The notes under the pieces are model-generated. The model made no database searches. It worked only from the letters and a program-made list of their open reading frames with translations, and was not told the origin of the DNA. The translations under genes and the position numbers were made by a program. Source: Methanosaeta sp. PtaU1.Bin112 (GTDB lineage Archaea; Halobacteriota; Methanosarcinia; Methanotrichales; Methanotrichaceae). Taken from it: 64,000 nt of DNA. This document shows, piece by piece, positions 42,653 through 50,852 of the stretch (positions are counted from its first letter, which is position 1; each line of letters opens with the position of its first letter). Location: contig MVRL01000090.1 in assembly GCA_002067705.1 (NCBI GenBank), positions 1 through 64,000 on the forward strand, written 5' to 3'.

Positions 42653-43704
42653 TGAATCTGGATCTTAAAGCGATAAATCAATGCGTACGATGCGGCAGCT
42701 GCCGCACCTTCTGTCCGGTTTTCGAGCAGTCCGGATGGGAGTCTGCCAATACCAGAGGGCGCATTATGATCATAAAAGGCCTAACCTGCGGCCTTCGCCC
42801 CGATTCGCATATTTTGAATAGCCTGAACAGCTGCACCACCTGCGGCATATGCACTGAAAATTGCCCGGCAGGGATAAATCCTCCCGAGCTGATTGAGAGC
42901 GCCAGAAGAGAGCTTGTTCTCCTTGGAAAGATGACCGCCCAGCAAGCAGATCTGAGCAGAAATATCTATGCCCGAGGCAATACCTTTGGCGACAGCAGAG
43001 ATCGGCTCTCCTGGCTGAAAGACAGAAGCTTTCTCACAAAAAAGGCTGATTATGTCTATTTTGTAGGATGCATGAATTCCTATCGCTATACCGATACTGC
43101 CGCCAATACCTTTGCGCTTCTGCGCCCGTTTGGGACAACCATTATCCCAGAAGAGCAATGCTGCGGTTCTCCATTGCTTCGAACCGGATTTGACGCCCGC
43201 CGTTTTATTGATAAAAACTGCATGCAAATCGAAGATGCAGGAGCGCAAACTGTAATTTCTGGCTGTGCAGGCTGCTATACCACCCTTAAGAAGAGCTACC
43301 CCCATAGTATTGAGGTGCAGAGCGTCCCGGAGTTTCTGTCAGAGAGAATATCTGAACTGAATCTAAAACCGCTTGATCTTACCGTAACCTATCATGACCC
43401 CTGCCATCTGGGCAGACATAATAAGATCTATGAGCAGCCGCGCCAGATTATCGAGGCTATCTGCCGCCTCAAAGAGATGAAAACAAACAAAAAAGATGCC
43501 AGATGCTGTGGAGGCGGTGGAGGAGTCCGATCCGGGTACAGGGATCTATCCCTGCAAATGGCCAAAAAGAGGCTGGAAGATGTTCCGGAGGATGTTGACT
43601 TTATCGTTACCACTTGCCCGCTTTGCATCAGGAATCTGAGAGACGCAGGTGCAGGCGAGAAGGTAATTGATCTGGCGGATCTGGTGGCAATGGCGACTCG
43701 ATAG
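42652..43704 (+). CDS. Fe-S subunit of the 2-hydroxyacid oxidase (GlcF-like, two CCG domains)
   Basis: A 350-residue protein with two [4Fe-4S] ferredoxin motifs at the N-terminus ('CVRCGSCRTFCPVF' and 'CTTCGICTENCPAG') and two CCG domains ('EEQCCGSPLLRTGFDARRFI' and 'ARCCGGGGGVRSGYRDLSLQ'). CCG domains also occur in heterodisulfide reductase HdrB/HdrD, so electrons from the flavin partner could feed into that pool. The start codon overlaps the flavoprotein's stop. The product should sit next to the FAD subunit as its electron-transfer half. Confidence 0.88.
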   Translation: MNLDLKAINQCVRCGSCRTFCPVFEQSGWESANTRGRIMIIKGLTCGLRPDSHILNSLNSCTTCGICTENCPAGINPPELIESARRELVLLGKMTAQQADLSRNIYARGNTFGDSRDRLSWLKDRSFLTKKADYVYFVGCMNSYRYTDTAANTFALLRPFGTTIIPEEQCCGSPLLRTGFDARRFIDKNCMQIEDAGAQTVISGCAGCYTTLKKSYPHSIEVQSVPEFLSERISELNLKPLDLTVTYHDPCHLGRHNKIYEQPRQIIEAICRLKEMKTNKKDARCCGGGGGVRSGYRDLSLQMAKKRLEDVPEDVDFIVTTCPLCIRNLRDAGAGEKVIDLADLVAMATR

Positions 43705-43716
43705 AATCAGAAGGAT

Positions 43717-44445
43717 CTAGAATCTGGCATAGGATAACTTAAGGCCATCTGAATGAGATGAGATCCTGAAGCCTTTGAATCCCTTGCTTAAGAGGTCCAG
43801 TTGCCCCTCAATATCTGAGATGGCAATTTCCCTTATTTCAATTCCGTTTTCATCTCTATGAGCCATGAGGTTATCCTCCATCCCTGATTGCCTTCGGTCA
43901 GTGGATTTTTCTCTAAGAAGAGGATTTTCTTTCAGGATTTCTTTATGCAATATGAATCTCCACCAGCCATTTCTCTTCGGACATAGCCATTCGATTTTAA
44001 GCCCGCAGTAGAGATAATTTCCGAGGCTTACGGGATTTTTGGGAGATACTGTGCAGCAGGCATGATTATATCCTATCTCGGAAATAACATGAAGGTGTGC
44101 GAAAGTTAGCTTTCGCTGCAGACCATTGCCGCGATAGCCAGGATGAACTGCTGCCGCCTGAAGATGAGCGACATTGACCAGTTCATCTTTCGGCAGATTG
44201 ATATCTTTGCCCAGGTTTTCATCTGAGAGGCCAGGAATGGCAATTATGCTGAAGGCGATCAGCTTCTCTCCAGCGGTTACACCAAGAACGGAACGGTCAA
44301 CACGAAGTGCTTCTTGGAAGTATTCATCCTCATGCAATATGAAGATCTCCGGACAGGGAAGATTTGCAGAGACAATGCTTTGCAGCTCCAATAGATCTGC
44401 CAGGGAGCTTGCGTCAAGAAATTTCATCTCAAATGGAAGGGTCAC
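43717..44445 (-). CDS. GNAT-family N-acetyltransferase
   Basis: A 242-residue protein with an acetyl-CoA-binding GNAT core. The pyrophosphate loop is in 'AAAVHPGYRGNGLQRKLTFA' (RGNGL), preceded by the strand 'LIAFSIIAIPGL' and followed by 'FNYHACCTVSPKNPVS'-like sequence and 'NYLYCGLKIEWLCPKRNGWW'. The last 60 residues or so ('IEIREIAISDIEGQLDLLSK') are an extra segment. The acceptor is unknown. It is convergent with the Fe-S subunit gene, 12 bases apart. Confidence 0.75.
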   Translation of the reverse strand: MTLPFEMKFLDASSLADLLELQSIVSANLPCPEIFILHEDEYFQEALRVDRSVLGVTAGEKLIAFSIIAIPGLSDENLGKDINLPKDELVNVAHLQAAAVHPGYRGNGLQRKLTFAHLHVISEIGYNHACCTVSPKNPVSLGNYLYCGLKIEWLCPKRNGWWRFILHKEILKENPLLREKSTDRRQSGMEDNLMAHRDENGIEIREIAISDIEGQLDLLSKGFKGFRISSHSDGLKLSYARF

Positions 44446-44546
44446 AGCAGCCTCTTGTTAGCATGCTACGCCATATCGAGTATTTATCTTCTTCTCAGCC
44501 TGTAATGCATCCATTTATAAGCCTGGAGGAAAAGACATAGCTAGAA

Positions 44547-44831
44547 ATGGATAGAGAGGATTGGCTGAGGATTCAAAAGGAGCTGGACAGGCTCTATGAG
44601 CTGCACGAAAGTGGAGTCTCAAATCCAGGAAAATGCCGGGAATTCAATTCGCAGGTTTCGCTATTTCTTGAAAAGTTGGAGGAGAGTGGCGCCTCTAATT
44701 TTGCGGATAGAGTCATGGATATTTTGGCGGGCTGCAGCCCCAAGGAATTTTCCCCCTGCGATAATCGACTTAGCACTAAGGGAGCATTGGAAAGGCTTAA
44801 AGATCAAATAAGAGATAAATTGAAAATGTAG
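44547..44831 (+). CDS. Unknown small helical protein
   Basis: A 94-residue highly charged, helix-rich protein ('MDREDWLRIQKELDRLYELH', 'SQVSLFLEKLEESGASNFAD'). There are no membrane segments; two Cys residues are unremarkable. I do not recognise it. It is divergent from the GNAT gene with about 100 bases between and has acceptable codon use, so I believe it is real. Confidence 0.55.
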   Translation: MDREDWLRIQKELDRLYELHESGVSNPGKCREFNSQVSLFLEKLEESGASNFADRVMDILAGCSPKEFSPCDNRLSTKGALERLKDQIRDKLKM

Positions 44832-44916
44832 AATGACTATTATCATGATGACCTAATTATAATAGCCTCATTATCCTTTATCTTTCCCAGAGATTTTTTC
44901 TCGAAAATTCTGCTCT

Positions 44917-45633
44917 CTATACCACAAAGTTTCTCAGAGTGCCAATTTCTTCGATCTCCACCTCTACTGAGTCTCCTCTCTGCAGCTGCCCCACCCCAGG
45001 AGGTGTTCCTGTGGCAATCACATCGCCAGGCTCAAGAGTCATTACACTGCTTATGAATTCAACCAATTTCGGCACATCGAAGATCAGGTCGGAGGTGTTC
45101 GACTTCTGCACCACTCTTCCGTTTACCCGAGTCTGAATATCGGCGCTCGACGGATCGATCTTGCCGATCCAGGGACCAAAGGGAGCAAAGGTATCAAAGC
45201 TCTTGGCACGAGTCCACTGGCCGTCCTTGCGCTGCAGATCGCGAGCTGTGACATCGTTAAAGCAGGTGTAGCCCATGATATACTGCTCCGCCTCAGCTGC
45301 AATGACACTCTTGCATCGCTTTCCAATGACCACTGCCAGCTCTCCCTCATAGTCCACCTGTGAGCTGGCGGAGGGATAGATGATGTGCCCTTCCGGAGCC
45401 AAGATTGCAGAAGGCGGCTTTAGGAAGAGGATAGGCTCCTCTGGAAGCGGCATCTTAAGCTCTTCGGCATGTTTTGTATAATTCAGGCCAACGCAGACGA
45501 TCTTGCTTGGCTGGCAAGGAGGCAGAATGAACAAACCCTCCAATTTCAGCTCCTCTCCACCGGAGATTATACCATTCTCCTTGCTATACGATCCCCCTCG
45601 CACTATTCCGTCCTTCAGAAAACGGACTATCAT
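44917..45633 (-). CDS. Fumarylacetoacetate hydrolase family protein
   Basis: A 238-residue FAH-fold enzyme. The metal-binding acidic residues lie in '[17 protein letters not shown]' (E-x-E-type pair), '[20 protein letters not shown]' and '[18 protein letters not shown]', and the C-terminal '[16 protein letters not shown]' is the family signature. Members hydrolyse or decarboxylate 2-oxo acids, including oxaloacetate or acylpyruvates. I used the ATG at 45633 because AGGTG lies nine bases upstream; the frame extends to 45651. It follows pyrK by 81 bases on the same strand and may be co-transcribed, though no functional link is known. Confidence 0.88.
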   Translation of the reverse strand: MIVRFLKDGIVRGGSYSKENGIISGGEELKLEGLFILPPCQPSKIVCVGLNYTKHAEELKMPLPEEPILFLKPPSAILAPEGHIIYPSASSQVDYEGELAVVIGKRCKSVIAAEAEQYIMGYTCFNDVTARDLQRKDGQWTRAKSFDTFAPFGPWIGKIDPSSADIQTRVNGRVVQKSNTSDLIFDVPKLVEFISSVMTLEPGDVIATGTPPGVGQLQRGDSVEVEIEEIGTLRNFVV

Positions 45634-45714
45634 TTTCACGCACCTATCCATTCTCTTTTCATCTGTCTTTTCCCTCTAACTCAGTTTTGATTGAATGATT
45701 CATTATCCTCTGAT

Positions 45715-46485
45715 TTATCCCCGACAGGGACCCTTGCCTCCGGTCGGGCCGCGCCTATATCGGCCAAATTCGCTCTCCAGCAGCCGATCGGCCATGATCA
45801 CCGGCCCTTCCACACAGACTCTGATGCCATCCGGGTCAAGACAGCAAGAGCCGCAGATTCCTGCTGCACATTTAAAGTAGCGGTTGATGCATGCCTGGGT
45901 CTTCTGGGCATGCTCTCGCGTTCTGGAGATAATGTCCCACATCATCATCTCCGGACCGCAGAGGTAGATCTGATCCCAGTCATAGAGGTTCAGCTCCTTT
46001 AGCCCGGCAGCAGCGCGACCGTGTATGCCCAGAGATCCATCATCGGTGGTGATAATCGTTTCTCCCAGAGACTCAAATCGGTCCTGAAAGATCAGGTCAT
46101 CCTTTGATCGAAAACCTAGCAAGCTCGCTACCTCACAGCCCGCCTCCTTGGCCTGCTCGCCCAGGAAAGCAAGAGGGGCAGTGCCCACTCCACCACCGAT
46201 GAGCAGAATCCTCTTACCCTGCAGCACAAAGCCGTTCCCCAGAGGACCGCGCAATCCGACGGTGCTCCCTGCACCCAGGCCGAAGAGCGCTGAAGTGGCT
46301 TCGCCTACCGATTGAACAGTTATAGTATCGGGCCCAGAGAAGCTCATGGGGACTTCGTCCACCCCTCTGATCCAGATCATTACATACTGACCTGGAGCCG
46401 GATCGAGGTTTTTCTCCAATCGGAAGGTCCTGATAAGGGGCGCCTCGGATCGCACTCCCTCTATAACGCAGTTTATGGGTTTCAT
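45715..46485 (-). CDS. pyrK: Dihydroorotate dehydrogenase electron-transfer subunit
   Basis: A 256-residue ferredoxin-reductase-like protein with FAD and NAD binding regions ('GKRILLIGGGVGTAPLAFLG') and a C-terminal [2Fe-2S] site 'CAAGICGSCCLDPDGIRVC'. In class 1B dihydroorotate dehydrogenase it passes electrons from PyrD to NAD+ or another acceptor. It starts within the stop of pyrD (four-base overlap). Length is typical. It serves de novo pyrimidine synthesis together with the pyrB-pyrI genes near 58-59 kb. Confidence 0.92.
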   Translation of the reverse strand: MKPINCVIEGVRSEAPLIRTFRLEKNLDPAPGQYVMIWIRGVDEVPMSFSGPDTITVQSVGEATSALFGLGAGSTVGLRGPLGNGFVLQGKRILLIGGGVGTAPLAFLGEQAKEAGCEVASLLGFRSKDDLIFQDRFESLGETIITTDDGSLGIHGRAAAGLKELNLYDWDQIYLCGPEMMMWDIISRTREHAQKTQACINRYFKCAAGICGSCCLDPDGIRVCVEGPVIMADRLLESEFGRYRRGPTGGKGPCRG

Positions 46486-47384
46486 GAGCCTCTCCTCCCG
46501 GCAAGGCCGCGCAGCTCCTCCAGAGTCAGCGATTTTCTTTCCAGATAGCGGGCTATGCCGGTCGTGATCTCCTCGAAGACGCCGTAGCCCCTTTGAAGTG
46601 CTGTTCCCACCTGAACAGCCGTGGCTCCGGCCATGATCATCTCTATCGCGTCCTCCCAGGCAGCAATTCCCCCTACGCCAATCACCGGAATCTCCAGACG
46701 GCTTGCCAGCTCATAGACACATCGCACTGCCACTGGTTTAATGGCCGGGCCTGAGAGGCCGCCGAAGCGGTTGCCCAGAATGGGATATCCTGTCTCGATA
46801 TCAATGGCCATGGCCTTCAGAGTGTTTATGGCCACCACGCCGTCAGCTCCGCCCCGCTGCGCCGCCAGTCCAAGCTCAACGATATCAGCGGTGTTCGGAG
46901 TCAGCTTGACCCAGACTGGCACATTTGAGGAAGCCTTAACTGCCCCTGTGACAGATTCCACCAGATCAGGATAACGACCAAGCTCGCTTCCATATTTTTC
47001 GGCATGAGGGCAGGAGAGGTTCAGCTCAAAGGCGTCGGCCTTAAGGCTGCGAGCGATCTGCGAGAACTCTGCGGCAAAGGAGCCGAAGATGCTTGCTATA
47101 ACTGGCACACCGCAGGCGCGAGCCTTATCGATCTCATCTTGAAAGTCTTTGTAGGAAGGATTGGGCAGGCCCATCGCATTGAGAAGACCGCATTCTACTT
47201 GAACAATGGTAGGGCCGGGGTGGCCCTCCCGCGGCAGCGATCCCAGGGATTTTGTGACCACGCCCCCTGCGCCGGCCTTTGCGGCACGGCAGAGAGAAGC
47301 ACCGGTGGTTCCCAGGATGCCTGCCGCCAGCAATATCGGATTAGATAGCTCTAGGCCGCCGGCATGAACGGAAAGAGATGGCAT
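46482..47384 (-). CDS. pyrD: Dihydroorotate dehydrogenase, catalytic subunit (class 1B)
   Basis: A 300-residue FMN-binding TIM barrel. The class 1 catalytic loop with Cys is in 'FELNLSCPHAEKYGSEL', and substrate Asn residues lie in 'NAMGLPNPSY' and 'VAINTLKAM'. The FMN phosphate site is 'VIGVGGIAAWEDAIEMIMAG' and 'ATAVQVGTAL'. A catalytic Cys plus the adjacent pyrK defines the NAD-linked 1B type. It oxidises dihydroorotate to orotate in the cytoplasm. Confidence 0.95.
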   Translation of the reverse strand: MPSLSVHAGGLELSNPILLAAGILGTTGASLCRAAKAGAGGVVTKSLGSLPREGHPGPTIVQVECGLLNAMGLPNPSYKDFQDEIDKARACGVPVIASIFGSFAAEFSQIARSLKADAFELNLSCPHAEKYGSELGRYPDLVESVTGAVKASSNVPVWVKLTPNTADIVELGLAAQRGGADGVVAINTLKAMAIDIETGYPILGNRFGGLSGPAIKPVAVRCVYELASRLEIPVIGVGGIAAWEDAIEMIMAGATAVQVGTALQRGYGVFEEITTGIARYLERKSLTLEELRGLAGRRGS

Positions 47385-47467
47385 GAGATGGATTAACTGC
47401 CGGAGAAGATAAAAGGCTTATTGGGCCTGCTCTCTGCAGCTAATGGAAATGCGAATGCTAGCCATCG

Positions 47468-48403
47468 TCAGCCTTTCGGGGGCCTTATCACCAGGACAGG
47501 GCTTAATGCCTGTCTGGCCACATCAAAAGTAGTGCTTCCCACGCGAATCTGCCGACTCCAGCTCTTTCCCTGAGATCCCATCATAATCAGGGAGACGTCC
47601 TGCTTTAAAGCGAGAGAGAGTATCTCCTGCGCAGCATGCCCCATCAAGACATGAACAGTGATCTTCCCGCTCAGACCTTTTAGCTCTTCACGCAACAGAT
47701 TGAGCTTCTTTGCCGCCTCGTCGAATTCCTCCTCTTTAGAGATCACATGGGCAAGCAGGATCTCCCGGATGCCCTTCAGGTTCTTTATCGCGGATATTGC
47801 CTCCAGGCCCGCCGGTGAAAAATCGGATGTAATGAGCACTCTGGAAAATATGTCCCTGCAGAGGCTTTCTTTCTCTCTGCCTTTGCCTTCATTCAGGATC
47901 TTATGGCGGATGATGAGCAGATTCGTCTGGCTCATCCTCAGCACCTCGGTGGAGACCGATCCCAAGAGCATGCCCTCTATCAGCCCTTTGCCCTGGGCGC
48001 CCATGCAGATGAGTGAGGCATTCTCCTCGGCAGCTGTCTTTACGATGGCTTCACCAATGCTTCCGCCTTCTATCAGGTTCAGGCGGGAACTGGGCTTCAG
48101 CCTCTTCATGTCCACTCCGTCTGCGCCGCTCATCGGCTGCACAATGATCTTCAAGATCTGCTTAACGGAAAAGCCCTTCACACCCAGATGAGACAGGTGC
48201 TCAGCCTGCTCAGCCAGCCGTGTCTGGGCTTCATCGATGAGAGAGTCATAGCTCCATCCCTTTCCCTCCAGATTCATAGGATTGCTGCCGTCCACAATAT
48301 TTACAAGAACAACCTCTTCTACGCCTGGCATCTGCGCCAGGCAATCTTGCATCCTGTGGGCATAACTGGAGAAGTCGGTTGGAACAAGAATTTTTTTAAA
48401 CAT
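47468..48403 (-). CDS. Tandem universal stress protein
   Basis: A 311-residue protein made of two UspA domains. Each ends in the ATP-binding pattern: domain 1 'CMGAQGKGLIEGMLLGSVST' and 'NLLIIR'; domain 2 'MMGSQGKSWSRQIRVGSTTF' and 'PVLVIRPPKG'. Both opening strands are present ('FKKILVPTDFSSYAHRMQDC' and 'FSRVLITSDFSPAGLEAISA'). In domain 2 the G-x9-G spacing is kept. USP proteins bind nucleotides during stress; the specific role is unknown. It lies 83 bases upstream of pyrD on the same strand. Confidence 0.92.
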   Translation of the reverse strand: MFKKILVPTDFSSYAHRMQDCLAQMPGVEEVVLVNIVDGSNPMNLEGKGWSYDSLIDEAQTRLAEQAEHLSHLGVKGFSVKQILKIIVQPMSGADGVDMKRLKPSSRLNLIEGGSIGEAIVKTAAEENASLICMGAQGKGLIEGMLLGSVSTEVLRMSQTNLLIIRHKILNEGKGREKESLCRDIFSRVLITSDFSPAGLEAISAIKNLKGIREILLAHVISKEEEFDEAAKKLNLLREELKGLSGKITVHVLMGHAAQEILSLALKQDVSLIMMGSQGKSWSRQIRVGSTTFDVARQALSPVLVIRPPKG

Positions 48404-48471
48404 AATCGATCCTCTCTCTATACTTCAACTACAAAATATAAGAATTTAGTGATGTTTTCAGTTCCAAACTC

Positions 48472-49374
48472 TTAGATAATTATATCATCATTATCATACA
48501 GATCTCGTGCCACCTGCATCAGCCCTTCTCCCAATACCTCTCTTCCATAATCGGGAAGGATTATGATCCTCTTGTCATTGTATCGCTCCCTTAGCTGCTC
48601 AATGTAAGCGGTTTGAGATGCCTTCTTCTCCCTGCAGAAGCGGCAATCGCAGTCCTGGATCACATGGTTGATGATGATTAAAGAAACGGTAACGCCATGC
48701 GACTGCACCGTCTCAATCAGGCGACGGCTCTCTTCCACTGCCGCCTTCTCAGGGATGGTTACAATGGCAATGCTGGATGCTTCCGGGTCGATAAGGGCAG
48801 TGCGCATGGTCTCGGCCTTTATCCGCAGGGTCCGGATCTCAGAGAGGATACGGTCCCCAAATCCGGGCTGCAATAGGTCGAGCATGCCCATCCACCTGTT
48901 CCTCATGCCCAGCACCCGTGTCACAAAACCGGTGGTTATGGAAGGAAGCTGAAGCAGAGGCAGGACCATGGCTGTGGGAGCGGAATCTATGACCACAAAG
49001 TCATATTTCTTCTCTATGTAGATATCATTTAATTTGTCCATGAAGATCAGCTCTGAGACTCCAGGCATCTTCCCGAAGTCCTCGGGATTAACCTCCACCT
49101 CGAAGAGGCCGAAGAGAGCGGTGAAAACGCTTCTGTATCTGCGGAAAAAGCTGCCGGCCTCCAGAGCCAGATCTGGCTCATAAGCATAGAGATGCTCGCG
49201 GATCTTCAGTGGCTGGCGTCCCAGATCGATGTTAAAGATGTCAGAGAGCGAATGGGCCGGATCCATTGAGAACACCAGAGTGTCCTTTCCCTGATGCGCT
49301 TTCCAGATGCCGGATGCTGCCGAACAGACGCTTTTTCCCACTCCTCCTTTTCCTGCCACATAGATCAGTTTCAT
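48472..49374 (-). CDS. ArsA/Get3-like ATPase
   Basis: A 300-residue single-domain ATPase of the ArsA/Get3 (TRC40) family. It begins 'MKLIYVAGKGGVGKSVCSAA' with the deviant Walker A, followed by switch I 'STDPAHSL'-like 'FSMDPAHSLSDIF' and switch II 'VIDSAPTAMVLPLL'. A Cys cluster 'CDCRFCREK' near residue 245 corresponds to the zinc site of Get3. Archaeal homologues may target tail-anchored membrane proteins; an arsenite role is unlikely without arsB. I used the ATG at 49374 instead of the longer frame (49422) because the family starts directly with the P-loop strand. Confidence 0.88.
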   Translation of the reverse strand: MKLIYVAGKGGVGKSVCSAASGIWKAHQGKDTLVFSMDPAHSLSDIFNIDLGRQPLKIREHLYAYEPDLALEAGSFFRRYRSVFTALFGLFEVEVNPEDFGKMPGVSELIFMDKLNDIYIEKKYDFVVIDSAPTAMVLPLLQLPSITTGFVTRVLGMRNRWMGMLDLLQPGFGDRILSEIRTLRIKAETMRTALIDPEASSIAIVTIPEKAAVEESRRLIETVQSHGVTVSLIIINHVIQDCDCRFCREKKASQTAYIEQLRERYNDKRIIILPDYGREVLGEGLMQVARDLYDNDDIII

Positions 49375-49481
49375 AGCAATTCGGTCTTCCCAGGAAGATT
49401 TAACGTTTTTGCGCGCCAACAAAAGGTTTTTCTACTTCCTATACATTTTATTAGATTTAATTATAAAAGGGGGCGAAAGGT

Positions 49482-49940
49482 TTGAGAAAGAGAATTTTTT
49501 TGATAGGCATATTTATTCTATGGGCAGCAGCTATGCATGCAAGCGCAATTCCAGATGGCAGTGGCCTGGACATACTGGGAAGCGATGCGAGCGATACCAC
49601 CATCATTGCACCTGACGGGGCGCCGGTGGAGGTGAATATCGTGGGCAGCACCGCCAGCAACATTCAGATAGGAAGCCCCGCGCAGGCCGCAGACAGGCGA
49701 GGAAGGCAGTGTCAGGAATGTGCACCCTGCGGAGAGGCAAAGCGCTACGAAACGCCGTGGGATGACTTCAAGAGACCGCTGTGCTACCCATGGAGTTCAT
49801 ATATTCCAACCAGATACAACAGGCCGCTCATCAGAAGAGATCAGGCGTACATAAGCACTGCGCCGAAGATCCTCACTCTGGGAAGTGTGACCACAAAGGC
49901 TCATTCAGATTCTGATGGGAGTGGCGAGCTGAACACATGA
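49482..49940 (+). CDS. Secreted protein with two IIGS-type repeats (paralogue 1)
   Basis: A 152-residue protein starting at TTG (49482), which directly encodes the signal peptide 'LRKRIFLIGIFILWAAAMHA' (first residue read as Met). Two repeats follow at 29-42 ('LDILGSDASDTTII') and 51-64 ('VNIVGSTASNIQI'), 22 residues apart. A Cys-rich segment 'CQECAPCGEAKRYETPWDDF' and a Ser/Asp tail come next. The next gene has the same repeats, spacing and Cys/KRY-PW segment. Function is unknown; it is probably exported across the cell membrane. The upstream run GGGGGCGAAAGG serves as ribosome-binding site for the TTG. Confidence 0.7.
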   Translation: MRKRIFLIGIFILWAAAMHASAIPDGSGLDILGSDASDTTIIAPDGAPVEVNIVGSTASNIQIGSPAQAADRRGRQCQECAPCGEAKRYETPWDDFKRPLCYPWSSYIPTRYNRPLIRRDQAYISTAPKILTLGSVTTKAHSDSDGSGELNT

Positions 49941-50184
49941 AACCCGATGAACGGCATTGATGGTATTGCATAAGTTCAAAATTATTATTTTTATGGATTT
50001 TTTATTACCTTTTAAACCAGTTTTATTGATGCCCTGGGCGATAATTGCCATCTTTAATTAAAATATTTTTCAAATATTGTTAGGAAAAGATATGATATCG
50101 GCCCGAAAGATTTTTCTACTTATTGTATATATAAAACATAGGTTAAATATGATCAATAAGAAAGGGAATGTCAGCTGGAGGGGA

Positions 50185-50577
50185 ATGGTGTTGAAAAGAT
50201 CAATTCTAATAGCTTTAGCGCTGATGCTATCAGCTTGCAGTGCCTATGCATTCGGCGGCCCAGGATCGATAGTTGTGGATATAATAGGAAGCACAACCGA
50301 TAATACCAGGATTGCATCTTCCGGCATGGAGAAGGTGGATCTGGAGATAATCGGAAGCGAGGCAAATAATACGATTATCTCTCCGCCTGAAAGGCACAGG
50401 AGATGCCCGGAGCAGATCTGTTCTGAGTCAAACTCCATTGAATCGGCCTATACAGTGACTAAGAATGAGAAAAAGGAGAAGCGCTATCCTTGGGAGAATA
50501 TGCATCTGGGAGTAGATGCCTGGTATGGCACCTTCTGGTACACGGATGTCAATATGCCGAAGTGGCCTCAATTCTGA
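50185..50577 (+). CDS. Secreted protein with two IIGS-type repeats (paralogue 2)
   Basis: A 130-residue protein. The ATG at 50185 is preceded directly by GGAGGGG, which decides the start over the longer frame. The signal peptide is 'LKRSILIALALMLSACSAYA'. Repeats lie at 31-43 ('VDIIGSTTDNTRI') and 53-65 ('LEIIGSEANNTII'), again 22 residues apart. A Cys pair 'CPEQIC' and 'KRYPWENMHLGVDAWYGTFW' follow. It is paralogous to the gene before it. The signal-peptide Cys at position 18 ('LSACSA') could be a lipobox, so a lipid-anchored form is possible. Confidence 0.75.
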   Translation: MVLKRSILIALALMLSACSAYAFGGPGSIVVDIIGSTTDNTRIASSGMEKVDLEIIGSEANNTIISPPERHRRCPEQICSESNSIESAYTVTKNEKKEKRYPWENMHLGVDAWYGTFWYTDVNMPKWPQF

Positions 50578-50588
50578 TTGCAATATGA

Positions 50589-50608
50589 GCGCCCAAACCT
50601 TTGGGCGC
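50589..50608 (+). terminator. Perfect hairpin followed by T run
   Basis: The arms gcgcccaaa (50589-50597) and tttgggcgc (50600-50608) pair over nine bases with a two-base loop. A run of five T follows at about 50616-50620. It lies about 10 bases after the stop of the second IIGS gene, so it is probably that transcript's 3' end or a stabilising hairpin. Confidence 0.7.
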
Positions 50609-50852
50609 CAACTCAATTTTTCAGATGATTTTAATTTAACTTAAGTAATTATTAGAGAGAATAAAACGGCCCAGGGTGAGGGGATGGCTTGAGGGTAGCA
50701 GAAAAGCTCCTGCGCCGTTTTGCTGTGCGGTTCTTGTTCCTACATAATATTAATAATAACAATGTAATCATCATAGTATTTAACTCTTTCGATATTCATA
50801 TTAAGTTATTCTCATTAGATCCAGGGTTCGTCCCTTTGCGGCATTTGCAGCA

